This document shows positions 20,515-31,299 of a DNA stretch of 64,000 bases, one piece after another. The position numbers and the translations under genes are program-made. Numbering within the stretch: the first letter of the stretch is position 1; each line of letters starts with the position of its first letter. The stretch is from Cynocephalus volans (lineage: Eukaryota > Chordata > Mammalia > Dermoptera > Cynocephalidae): positions 87,676,501 through 87,740,500 of the forward strand of contig NC_084467.1 of the NCBI RefSeq assembly GCF_027409185.1, in the 5' to 3' direction. The notes below the pieces were generated by a model that saw only the letters and a list, made by a program, of their open reading frames with translations, did not search any database and was not told the origin of the DNA.

Positions 20515-21650
20515 CCCAGGTAGATGATCCCCCAGCTGAGGGCAATAATGAGACACATAAAACCTGGGTGTGAGAGAGCCCCTTTCACTGAAACTAGCCT
20601 TTTCTGCAGAAGGAAATAGGACTAAAGATTCTCTACACCTGTCTTTGGAATCTACTCTGGATAAAAGCTGTCAAGGTGCACAAATGGATAATAAATCTGA
20701 AATTCAGTTATGGCTATTAAAGAGAATTCCCACTGAAGATATACTTTCCTCAAAAGAAGAAAAAAGTAAGACCCCGCCCACATTTCTGTGCATCAAAGTG
20801 GGAAAACCAATGAGAAAATCCTTTCCACTCATACCGCAGCCATGGTCCAGCAGTACAACAAAGAAAACAGCCCGAGTACTGGTTTACTGTTCTTCCAGAA
20901 AGGGTGGATCATTTGTACACATTCTTTATTCGGTGGTCTCCTGATGTCTGTGGGGAAGATGCCAAAGAGCAAGGCTCTGTGATGGTGGGAAGGGAAGAAC
21001 AAAATATGATCAACTTCTTCAGCGAGCTGACAACCCAGAGCTGGAAGATGATCACCACTGAGAAGGCAAAGGGCAGGGAGAGCACATGCAGCTACTATGA
21101 AGAGGAGGATGAGAAGGCACCAGCAGATCCTGAAGCCGCCCAGCGCACTCCTGGAGAACATGCACATAGAGCAGCTGGCTTGATGCCTTCCAGCAAGAGT
21201 GCAAGGGTATGCATGCAGACTGGCCTATAGCATGTTAGAGCACTGGACCAGCTTGAAAACTATCGCAAATTGACATTGCTAGATAGTCCTGTCCTATTGG
21301 TCATCCAAGATATGGATAATCAGATTTTTGAAGTGTACACGATTCATCCTTTCAAGTTCAGTGACCATTGTTATGGCACAGGTGAAATTTTCCTATACAC
21401 ATTTAGCCCTAATTTCAAGGTCTTTAAGTGGAGTAGAGAAAATATATTTTATCAAAGAAGGCATAAATTCTTTAGAACTTGGTGGTGGAGGGGGATGGTT
21501 TGGTTTATGGCTAGACTTTGACTTATACCATGGAGGGAGCAACTCTTGCAGCACTTTCAATTGTATCTTTTCCAAAAAGGATGGCTTCCTAGTTTTGGAC
21601 CAAAAGGTATAGACATTCAAGTGAAATTCAGACTTCCTTAAAATGTAACA
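20515..21650 (+). pseudogene. NCOA7: NCOA7 processed pseudogene, second part (TLDc end)
   Basis: Continuation of the retrocopy after the LTR. Readable segments include NKSEIQLWLLKRI and KVGKPMRKSF (20690-20825), the stretch around VDHLYTFF (20904), SCSYYEDED-type residues (21085-21115), and the TLDc domain at about 21270-21600: DSPVLLVIQDMDNQIF, HPFKFSDHCYGTGEIFLYTF, then the Gly-rich GGGG-FGLWLD-DLYHG segment and SNSCSTFN. TLDc domains are linked to oxidative-stress resistance and V-ATPase contact in functional family members. Frame shifts at about 20740, 20990, 21230 and 21440 exclude function. No poly(A) tail is seen. The copy fades at about 21650, before the 5' end of an old L1M. Confidence 0.92.
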
Positions 21651-21789
21651 TTAAAAGGACTGGTTCAATCAGTTCTCCTACAGCTGGCTGGAAGATGAAG
21701 CCCCCGCCCGGGCTGCCTCCTCCCACCATAATACTTTCTTTCTGCCGTCATCTCAGAGCATGATCACATTGCAGAAAGTTTCTAAAAGA
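21651..21789. other. Unassigned spacer
   Basis: It may be NCOA7 3' UTR or the first bases of the following L1M. It has a short GC-rich patch ('cccccgcccgggctgcctcc') but no recognised feature. Confidence 0.35.
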
Positions 21790-22301
21790 TATGGGTAGAA
21801 AACAGACACTGAAGAGATAAATTTAAAGTGAAGTAGTCAGAACTTTCACCACCTTCAGGCGGTAACGAAGCCACAATCTCTCCACTCTGTGCTCTAAGTG
21901 GGAGTCACATGGAGTACTCTTCCCCCTCCAGCCAAGGAAGTATAAGCAGAGTCTACTGCAGAGATGCAATTCCCATCCCCAGCCAGGAGCCAGGCCCCAC
22001 AGGTGTCAAAGGAGGCTGAACGGGGAACCTGGACTTCTATTTCTACAGTAACAAGACTGCACCCCCACTTCTCTTGCCAGAGCACTGTCAAAAAAAGGCA
22101 ACCAGAAGAGAAGGTTTAAATAAGACTCAAAGTCTTATAACATAATATCCAAAATGTCTATCTAGGTTTCAATAAAAAAATCACTCATCATAGTAGAAAG
22201 AGCTCAAACCAAAAAAAAAAAAGACAATCAATGGATGCTAGCCAACACCAACATGAGAGAGAAGTTAGAACTATTAATCAAAAATTTTAAAGCAGCCATC
22301 A

Positions 22302-24091
22302 TAAAAATGTCCATAGTATCCAAAGTGATCTACAGATTCAATGCAATTCCCATCAAAATACCAATGACATTCTTCATAGAAATAGAAAAAACAATCCTAA
22401 CATTTGTATGGAACAACAAAAGACCCTGAATACCCAAAGCAATGCTGAGCAAAACAAACAAACAAACAAACAAAAAAACCCAGAGGTATTACACAACCTG
22501 ACTTAAAATTATACTACAAAGCTATAGTAACAAAAACATCATGGTACTGGTATAAAAACAGACACTCAGACCAATGAAACAGAATAGAGAACCCAGAGAT
22601 CTACCCAGGTACTTACAGCTAACTGATTTTTGACAAAGGCACCAAGAATATACATTGGGGAAAGGACAGCCTCTTCAATAAGTGGTGCTGGGAAAACTGG
22701 ATATTCATGTGCAGAAGAATGAAACTTGACCCATACTTCTTACCATATATCAAAATTAACTCAAAATGGATTAAAGACATAAAGTTTACAACCTGAAACT
22801 ATAAAACTCCTAGAAGAAAACATAGGGGAAACACTTCAGGATGTAGAACTAGGCAAATATTTTATGAATAAGACCTCAAAAGCACAAGCAATGAAAGAAA
22901 AAATTAATGAATGGGATTATATCAAACTAAAAAGCTTCTGCACAGCAAAGGAAACAGTCAACTGAGTGAAAAGACAACCTACAGAATGGGAGAAAATATT
23001 CATAAACCGGGCTGAGCCCGTGGCGCACTCGGTAGCGTGCTGCGCTAGCAGCGCGGCGACGCTCCTGCCGCCGCGGGTTCGGATCCTATATAACGATGAC
23101 TGGTGCACTCCCTGGCTGAGCGCCCGTCACGGGAAAAAATATATATATATATTCATAAACTGTACATCTGGCAAAGGATTAATATCCAGAACATACAAGA
23201 AACTCAAACAACAGTAAAAAAAATAATACAATTTTAAAATGGGCAAAGGAGCTGAATAGACATTTTTTCAAAGAAGACATGCAAATGGCCAACAGGTACA
23301 CAAAAAACATCACTAATCATCAGGGAAATGCAAATCAAAACTACATTGAGATATCATCTTACCCCAGTTAGACTAGCTATTATCAAAAAGAGAATAACAA
23401 ATGCTGGTGAGAATGCGGAGAAAAGGGAACCGTCCTACGCTGTTGGTAGGACTGTAAATTAGTACAGCCATTATGAAAAACAATATGAAAGTTTCTCAAA
23501 CAACTGCAGATAGAACTACCATAAAATCCAGCAATCCCACTTTTGGGTATATACTCAAAGGAATGGAAATCATCATGTCAAAGGGATACCTGTACTTCTA
23601 TGTTCAACACAGCTCTATTTACAATAGCCAAGATATGGAACTAACCTAAATCTCCATCAATAGATGACTGGATAAGGAAAATGTGGTATATATACACAAT
23701 GGAATACTACTCAGCCATAAAAAAAATGAAATTCTGCCATTCACACCAACATGGATGAGCTTGGAGAAAATTATGTTAATTGAAATAAGCCAGGCATAGA
23801 AAGAGAAATACTGCATGTCCTCACTTATAAGTAGGAGCTAAAAAAGAAAAAAAGACCACAATAAAATGTTGAACTTTCATAAGGAGAGAACACACCTATA
23901 GTTACTAGAGGTGGGAAAAGGGGATGGGAAGGGGGATTAGGTAAGGGACACAAAGAATAATTACAATTTATAATGATGAACATGCTACTAACATTGATTT
24001 GATCATCACAGACTGTACGCAAATACTGATTAGTCAACTCTGTTCTCCATAAATATGTATAATTAAAAATAAATAAATAAAAATAAAAATG
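22302..24091 (+). mobile_element. 5'-truncated L1 nested in the L1M
   Basis: Sequence of a younger L1 type begins abruptly at 'tccatagtatccaaagtgat' in late ORF2. It runs through the C-terminal region to the 3' UTR ('aagtaggagctaaaaaagaa', 'tgatcatcacagactgtacg', 'aaatatgtataatt') and an A-rich tail. The word 'taaaaatg' lies at both edges (22302-22309 and 24084-24091), and the host L1M reads on smoothly across it. It carries a SINE at 23008-23148. Confidence 0.9.
22996..23160 (+). mobile_element. CpG-rich tRNA-derived SINE with perfect 12-bp TSDs
   Basis: The body (23008-23148) starts 'cgggctgagcccgtggcgca' and has a polymerase III A-box-like stretch (23021-23031) and a B box 'ggttcggatcc' (23076-23086). 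It then has a second partial unit ('gactggtgcactccctggct') and an AT-rich tail. Identical 12-base duplications 'atattcataaac' flank it (22996-23007 and 23149-23160). It keeps about fifteen CpG dinucleotides in a region otherwise nearly free of them. It is the youngest insertion of this nested stack. Confidence 0.93.
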
Positions 24092-24942
24092 CTTCAATGA
24101 ACAGTTATAAGTACACTTGAAACAAATGAAAAATAGAAAGTCTCAGCAAAGAAATAAAAGACATAAAGAAAAACTAAATGAATTTTTAGAATGGAAAAAT
24201 ACGATAATCCAAATTAAAAACTCAGTGTATGAACTCAATAGCAGAATGAAGGGAATAAAGAATCAGTGAACTGAAAGATAAAATAATGAAAATTATTCTA
24301 CCTAAAAAGAGAGAAAACAGAATTTTTTTAGAAAGAGTCTTAGGGACCAATTGTACTATAACAAAAGATCTAATATTCTTGTCATTGGAGTACTGGAAAG
24401 AGAAGAGAAAGAGGATTGGGCTGAAAAAGTAGTCAAGGAAATAATGAATGAAATTTGACAAAAGGCATAAACCTGCAGAATCAGTAAGCTGAGAAAACCC
24501 CAAACAAGATAAACTTAAAGAAATCTACATCAAGACACATCATATAGTGAAATTTGTGAAAACTGAAGACTAAGAAAAAGTTTTGAAAGCAGAAAGAGAA
24601 ATGACACATTACCCATAGGGGAAAAATGATGAATTACAATTCACTTCTCATCAGAAACGATGGAAGCAAGAAAAATGTGGCACAATTTTCAAGTATGAAA
24701 GTAAAGAACTTTCAACCCAGAATCATATATCCAGAGAAAATATCCTTCAGAAATAAAAGAGAAATGAAGACATTCTCAGATGAAGAAAAACAAAGAATTT
24801 GCCATTAATAGACCAATACTCTAAGAGAACAGCTAAAGGAATTTCTCTAAATAGAAATTAATATATATTTAAAAAGAAGTTTATGTAACATTATGAAGGA
24901 AAAACATGGTAAGCAAAAATTTATAAAATGATAAAAATCAAT

Positions 24943-27145
24943 AAGCAATCAAGATGGCAGAATAGACAGTCCGCAGCATCACTCTCTCCCACAAATCAAC
25001 CAAATTTACAGCTATAAAAATGTAACATCAGCCAAACTGGGGCTGCTGGAGCTCAGGGGAAGAGGAGGAGAGATGTACAGAGTTCATGAAGGCAGGAGAA
25101 ACCACGATGAGAGAAAGAAAAAGCTGTTCTGAGCATTTCGGGCCACAGCTGCTTTAAGACTGGAGCTGCTGAGCGCATGGAGCAAGAGCCGGCAGAAGCC
25201 ACAGCTGTGCCCTTCAGATGGAGTTACTCAGAGACAGCAAGAGAGAAGAGGGCCTTGGCGGCCCCCAGGACAGCAAGACCACCAATAGTGTTCCCGTGGA
25301 CCCACGCAGGAGCGAGGAGCGAGAACAATTGAAAAAAGGGAGCCACTCAGAGGCCAGTGAGTCATTGCAAGGGACCAGCACAGGGCCCATCCCATGGGAA
25401 GTGTTTGGAGTATGGGCGGTGGGGGAGACAGGCCCACTGAGAGAACACTGGGACACAGCAAGGACGGCCAATCTGCCCCCCAATCAGTGTAGGATCACTC
25501 AGAGGAGACTGGTAAGGAATGCAGAATTGCATGGGGTGCAGTTTGATGAAAAAACTCAGGACCAGATCAGAGATTCTACAGAATACAGATCCACCAGGTC
25601 TCTGGAGAGCCAGGATTACCTGTATGGTCAACCATTAAACTCAGAGCTGCACAAAAAGCCTTCCCTAGGGAAACAGCGCAAAGCAGCAATTTAAACAACC
25701 ACAGAGCTCAAGTACAGGTTCCCACAGGAAGTTCCCCCATGTTAGAAGAAAAGGACAAAAAATTAGTTCCAGCCCAGGCACACCACCAGCGCCTTGGGGC
25801 CTGCCTGAGAACTGGAGGCTTGGATCTGGGGACCAGACCCCACTCCCACTTCCAGGCAAACTGCACCAGTACATCAGGGCCAGCCTGGGGACTTGAAGCA
25901 TGGAGAAAGGGACTGGACCCTCCTCCCACAACCAGGCACATCATGCCAGTGCCTTGGGGCCCACCCAGGGACCTGGGGTATGGAGACGGGGACTGGACCT
26001 CTCTCCCACAACCAGGAACAACATGCCAGCACCTTGGAGCCCACCCGGGGACCAGGGGTATGGAGAAGGGGACTGGACCTCTCTCCCAAAACCAGGCACA
26101 CCAAGCCAGTGCCTCGGGGCCTGCCCACAGTCCTGGGGCATGGAGAACAGGACTGGACCACCCTCCCACAGCCAGGCACACCACGCCAGCACTTTGGAGC
26201 CCAACCAGGCATGGAGAAGGGGACTGGACCTCTCTCCCACAACCAGGGACACTGTGCCAGCACCTCAGGGCCCACCTGGCCCAGAGGCATGCAGAAGGGG
26301 ACTGGACCCTCCTCCCACACCAGGCACAAAACACTAGCACCTCGGGGCCCACCTGGGTACCCGAGGTATGGATAAGGGGACTGGACCCTCCTCCCACCAC
26401 CAGGCACACTGTGCCAGTACCTTGGGGCCCGCCCAGAGACCTGAGACATGGAGAAGGGGACTGGACCCCTCTCCCACAACCAGGCACACGGTCCAGTGCC
26501 TTGGGGCCTGCCCAGGGACTGGAGGCATGGAGAAGGGGACCAAACACACCCCACAACCAGGCATACCGCCAGTGCCAAGGAGCATGCCAAAAACAGCACC
26601 TCCACGTGGGTGGCCCACCACAGCCACCACAATTACCATGGCTGTTGCAAAAGCAGCTAGACACCACAGCCAACACGTGGATGGTCCACTAACCACTGGA
26701 GTGCATTCACTCAAGAAGAGTCACCAGCAGAGACAAGAAAAAGAAGAGGATGTCTCTTTCCACATACCCATTTCAGAGTGACAGAAGAAGCATCTGCTCT
26801 ATGATAATACTGGGGGACCTGATCACATCTCTCAGCATTGGACAGATCATCTAGGCAACAAGTTAACGGAGTAACCATTATTCTTTCAGAAGGAGAGAAG
26901 AAATCTAGGGCAATTAGAGGGGAGAGGAGTAGGGAATGGAGGAAGAGGAGAGGTTGGACAAGGGGCATAAAGAATAATTAGAATTTGTAACAATATATAT
27001 GCTAGTAATATTGATTTAATCGACATATCTCAATGTTCAACCCCAAAAATATGTATAATTGATTTTGATTCAATAAATAAAATAAATTTTAAAAAATAAA
27101 AATAAAATAAAATTGCTCTGAAAAATAATAAAATAATTTTTAAAA
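24943..27145 (+). mobile_element. L1 with tandem-array 5' UTR and collapsed body
   Basis: A plus-strand L1 nested in the L1M. It begins near 24943 with 'caagatggcagaatagacag', which contains an AAGATGGC word like the YY1 site at the start of human L1. A unique 5' segment of about 0.8 kb is followed by ten 80-base repeats (25760-26580) and a 5' UTR end shared with the copies at 8230 and 46560. At 26801 it jumps to 76 bases of ORF2 endonuclease (matching 10019-10094), then at about 26877 to the 3' UTR ('aaggagagaagaaatctagg') and a tail to about 27115. ORF1 and nearly all of ORF2 are missing. The host words 'aaaatgataaaa' (24926-24937) and 'aaaatgataaaa' (27148-27159) look like a TSD. Confidence 0.85.
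25760..26580 (+). repeat. Tandem array, ten units of about 80 bp, in L1 5' UTR
   Basis: Units are anchored by the word 'gactggacc' or close variants at 25831, 25911, 25991, 26071, 26151, 26222, 26300, 26379, 26459 and 26539. Spacing is 80, except 71, 78 and 79 for three of them. Each unit also has 'ccacaaccaggcaca', a 'ccagtgccttggggcc' type segment and 'catggagaagg'. The array is GC-rich against an AT-rich setting. Because 80 is not a multiple of three, every frame cycles through the same three peptides. This explains the long open frames on both strands (over 300 codons), which are not genes. Function is unproven; by analogy with rodent L1 monomers it may have been promoter sequence. Confidence 0.93.
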
Positions 27146-28082
27146 AATGATAAAATGGTCAATTCACCAAAAAGACATAGCAATACTAAAGTATACACGC
27201 TAATCAACAGGGCTACAAATCCACAATTTTAGTTGTTATCTTCAATAACCATCTCTCAACAATTGATAGAACGACTACACAGATAATCAGCAAGGATACA
27301 GAACTGAACAACACCATCAGCCAACAGAATCTAATCAATTTTATAAAACACTCCACCCAATAACAGCAGAACACATACTCTGTTCAAGTGACCACAAAAC
27401 ATATACCGAGATAGGTCATAGCCTGGACCATAAAAGAAACCTTAACAAATTTAACAAAACTGAAATCATACAGAGTGTGTTCTCCAACCACAAATAAAGT
27501 TAGAAAACAATAAGAGAAAGAAAACAGGAAAATTTCCAATCTTGGAAACCAAACACCATAATCCACGGATGAAAGAGGAAGTCTCAGGGGAAATAAAAAA
27601 TACATTGAACTGAATGAAAATAAAAATACAACATATCGAAATTTGTGGGACACAGCTTATGCAGTGCTGAGAGGAAACTTTATAGCACAAAATTAATGAA
27701 TTAGGAAAAACTAAAAGTTCCAAATCAGTAATCTAAACTCCCATTTCAAGAACCTAAAAAAAATTTTTTTTAAAGGAACAAACTGAACCCAAAGCAAGCA
27801 AAAAGAAAAAAATAATAAAATAAAAGCAGAAATCAGTGAAGTAAGAAACAGAAAAACAATGCAGAAAAATCAGTGAAAGAAAGAGCTGGTTTTTCAAAGA
27901 TCAAAACATTGACAAACTTTTCAAGACTGACAAAGTAAAAAAGAGAAAAGGCACAAATTATTACTACCAGAAATAAAAGAGAGATATCATTACAGACTCT
28001 CCAGATACCAAAAGGAAAATGAAGGAGTACTATAAACTATCCTACATACATAAATTTGACAAAGTAGATGAAATGAGCTAAA

Positions 28083-28178
28083 TTTTTTTTTTTTAAGATG
28101 ACCAGTAAGGGGATCTTAACCCTTGACTTGGTGTTATCAGCACCACACTCTCCCAAGTGAGCCATGGGCTGGCCCTAA
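28083..28178 (-). mobile_element. Short tRNA-derived SINE (single-unit form)
   Basis: The minus strand reads 'gggccagcccatggctcact' and onward, ending in an A-rich tail (T run at 28082-28094 on the plus strand). It starts like the outer unit of the two-unit SINE at 37527-37690 and ends like its inner unit ('gaccagtaaggggatcttaa'), with one tRNA length between. It interrupts ORF2 of the old L1M at the phrase 'tagatgaaatgagctaaa'. A clean TSD was not established. Confidence 0.85.
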
Positions 28179-29099
28179 AATGGGTGAATTCTTTAAGCTT
28201 CCATAACTAACCCAATATGAAACATGTAATTTAAACATGCCTACAAATATTAAGGAAATTGGATTCACAATTTTATAACTCCCAAATGAGAAACATCCAG
28301 GCCCAAGTGGTTTTAATGGAGAATTCAACCAAACGTTAAGAAAATAATTAACACCAGTTCTACACAATATCTTTCAGAAAATAGAACAGGAAGTAAGCTA
28401 ATATTTTGTGAAGTTAATATTGCCTTGATACCAGTACCTGACAAAGACAGTACAAAAAAAGAGAGAAAGCTATAGGTGAATGTCCCTCATGAACATAAAC
28501 AAATTCTTAATAAATTATTAGCAAATAAAATTCAACAATATATAAAAAGTTATATACTACAACTAAATAAATTTCCTTCCATGGATGCAAGTCTAGTTCA
28601 ACATTTAAAAATCAACAATGTAATCAATCCATCAGATTAACAGGCTAAACAAGAGAAATCATATAATCATATCTATTGATGTAGAAAAAGCATTTGAAAA
28701 AATCAACATTCACTGATTATAAAAAAATATATATCAGAAAACTAGGAATAGAGAGAACTTCCTTAATTTGATAACATTCTACAAGAAACCTAAAGCTAAT
28801 GATGAAAGACTGAAATACACACCCTCCCTTCACCCCAGATCAAGAACAAGACAAAGATGTTACTATCATCACTATCCAACACAGTTCTAGAAGTTCTAGC
28901 CAGTACAATAAGAAGAGAAAAGGTACAGAGATTGGAAAGCAAAAAATAAAACTGCTCCTATTTTTTGATGATATGGTTGTCTATGTAGAAAATTCCAAAG
29001 AATATACAAAACAATTCCTAGTACTAATAAATGAGTTCAATGAGGTCACAGGGTAAAAAATAAACATATTAGATAAATAAATAAGAAAGAAAGAAGAAA

Positions 29100-29333
29100 C
29101 AATCACACTAATACATTGAACCTCCAAAGGAGAGAACAGAACTGTGGTTACTAGGAGGGAAAGGGGGATGTGTTAGCAAGAAACTGGTTAAGCATCACAA
29201 AGAAAGATCATGTTATGAAATGATGAGTATATTAATTATCCTGATTTGATCATCACATATTGTGCACAGGTATTGATATTCAACCCTGTACCTCCCGAAT
29301 GTGTATAATCAATTATGTTTCAATTTTTAAAAG
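29100..29333 (+). mobile_element. L1 3' UTR fragment nested in the L1M
   Basis: The old L1M ORF2 is broken after 'gggtaaaaaataaacatatt' and resumes at 'agtcaattatatttctatat'. Between them is an L1 3' UTR: 'cctccaaaggagagaacaga', 'gtggttactaggagggaaag', 'atttgatcatcacatattgt', 'atgtgtataatcaattatgt'. It matches the end at 705-878, so it is of that subfamily, 5'-truncated to about 230 bases. Confidence 0.8.
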
Positions 29334-30734
29334 TCAATTATATTTCTATATACTAGCAATGAACACATGGACACTAAAATTTAAAATACAGTATCATTTA
29401 CAATTGCTAAAAAAAATGTAATACTTAGGCACAGATCTAACAAAATAAGTACAGTACTTGTATGCTGTAAACTATAAAACACTGACAAGAAAAATCAAAG
29501 AAGATCTAATAGTTAATATTGAGAGACATACCGTATTCATAGATTGGAAGACTAAACATAAAATAATGTCAATTCACAAATCTGTATATAATTTTAACCC
29601 AATTCTTACTGAAGTTCACCAAGACTTGTGAATACAAAGAAGGTTGTTCTAAAATTTATATGAAAAGTCAAATGAACTAGAGTAGTTAAAACAAAGTGGA
29701 TGGAATCAGTCTATTTAGATTCAAAATTTATTCTATAGCTATATTAATCAAGACTGTGTGGTATGGTTGGAGGAATAAATGCATAGATGAATGAAACAGA
29801 ATAAAGAACCCAAAGGTAGACACACACACAAGTATGCGCAACTAATTTTTAACAAAGGTACAAAAACAATTCAATCAATGAAGGAAAGATCATTTTTCTA
29901 CAAATTATGCTAGAGCATTTAGACAAAAAACTTGGAGGAAAAACTTGACCCAAGCTTCACCTAATACAAAAATTAACTCAAAATAGATCATGGACTTTTA
30001 AAAAATGTAAAACTATAAAACTTTTACAAGAGCACATAGGAGAAAATCTTTAGGACCTATGACTAGTCGGAATTCTTAGACTTGATAAATTGATAAAACA
30101 AAAAATTGATAAATTTGGCTTTATCAAATTAAAACTTTTGCTGTGCAAAAGACCTTGTTAAAGATGTGCCACAGATCAGGAGAAAATATTTTCAAACCAC
30201 ATATCCGACAAAGGACTAGTATTCAGTAACTGGAATATAGAAAGAATTTTTAAAACCCAGTAGAAAAAAATCAAATTAATAAATAGGCAAAAGACATGAG
30301 ACATTTCACTGAAGAGGATATACAAATGGCAAATAAGCACATAAAAAGATGTTTGACATCATCTGCCATTGGAGAAATGCAAACTAAAACCACAATGACA
30401 TATCACTACACATCTGTCAGAATGACTAAAAGAAAAAACTGTGACAACACTAAGTGCTGACAAGCATGCAGAGAAACTGGATCATTCACACTTTGCTACT
30501 GGGAATGTACAATGGTACTACCACTCTAGAAAACACTTTGTCTTCAAACACTAAAAATTCAACTACCATACAATCAGACAACAATTGCACTCAGACATTA
30601 ATCCCATAGAAGTGTTCACACACAGACCTATTCATGAATGTTTATGGAAGTTTTATTCATAATAGCCAAAAACTGGAAACAGCACATGGCACTTTATGTA
30701 CTGGAATTATACACTTGAAGCATTTTAGTTGTTT

Positions 30735-31105
30735 GTTTCTATGTCTTTCTTCCCAACAAAAAGTGACATATTTGAGGTCAGGGGTTTTATCTATCTGTGA
30801 AATGTAGTGTAGGGTATTAAAGGATGCCCACTCCAGAGCCAGACCATGTGGTTCAAATTCAAGTGCTAGCTGTCTGGCCTTGAACAAGTAACTTTATTTC
30901 TGTCTTTATTTCCTCATCTGTAATAATGACAATAATAAGGCACACTTACCTGAAAAGCACTTGGAACAGTTCCTGACTCATAGTAAGTTCACACCACAAA
31001 CACCTGGTTTCTAGCACCTAACCCAGAGCCTGGCAAGGAGTAAGTGCTTCAATAGATTTTTGCTAAATGAGTGAATGAGCAAGTGAGTGAATGAATGAAT
31101 TGTTA
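30735..31105 (+). repeat. L2 3' end, split by a MIR
   Basis: 'atttgaggtcaggggtttta' near 30770 matches the L2 segment 'cttgagggcagggactgtgt'. After a MIR, 'tagcacctaacccagagcct', 'ggcaaggagtaagtgcttca' and 'gtgaatgaatgaattg' give the canonical L2 ending. Confidence 0.7.
30820..30985 (+). repeat. MIR inside L2
   Basis: 'ccactccagagccagaccat', 'gtgctagctgtctggccttg', 'atttcctcatctgtaataat' and 'aaaagcacttggaacagttc' follow the whole MIR consensus in plus orientation. The L2 sequence lies on both sides. Confidence 0.8.
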
Positions 31106-31299
31106 AAGTTCTGAAATATTTCTCCCACAGCTGTTTCAATTGTGGAGTCTTTTCTATCCCTATTACCATAAATCTAATCAAGGCCCTTTTCTTGTCTCAT
31201 TATACTGTTATAATAAACGCAGCCCTAAGAAATGAAGTAATACTCAGCTCAATGCACAACACAAAACAAATAATTAATAATTGTAGCCATGATTAGATT

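Larger units (their letters stand above)
21790..30682 (+). mobile_element. Ancient L1M element, split by four or more insertions
   Basis: A single old plus-strand L1M can be followed through this region. The 5' UTR is at 21790-22301 ('gccagagcactgtcaaaaaa', 'tctaggtttcaataaaaaaa', 'agacaatcaatggatgctag'). The ORF1 region resumes at 24092 ('gcttcaatgaacagttataa', 'gaaagtctcagcaaagaaat') and runs to about 24942. ORF2 resumes near 27146 ('tggtcaattcaccaaaaaga') and reaches the C-terminal region near 30680 ('cataatagccaaaaactgga'). Phrase order is that of L1ME/HAL1-like consensus. Coding frames are destroyed. The palm F-A-D-D reads F-F-D-D at 28971-28982. About 0.7 kb between ORF1 and the endonuclease is missing. 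Confidence 0.85.

Noticed and set aside
23009-23110. A tRNA gene candidate with A- and B-box-like stretches
   Set aside because: Flanking duplications, a tail and a second partial unit show that it is a SINE; it does not close into a proper tRNA cloverleaf.
25739-26692. Open frames of about 317 and 322 codons on both strands, with several more in other frames, rich in Pro, Gly and Trp
   Set aside because: They lie on the 80-base tandem array of an L1 5' UTR. Unit length is not a multiple of three, so all frames stay open together. There is no start context, domain or homology.
26860-26890. Splice-acceptor-like 'ttattctttcag' at the second junction of the collapsed L1
   Set aside because: The bases are still present in the element, whereas splicing would have removed them, so the word does not explain the junction.
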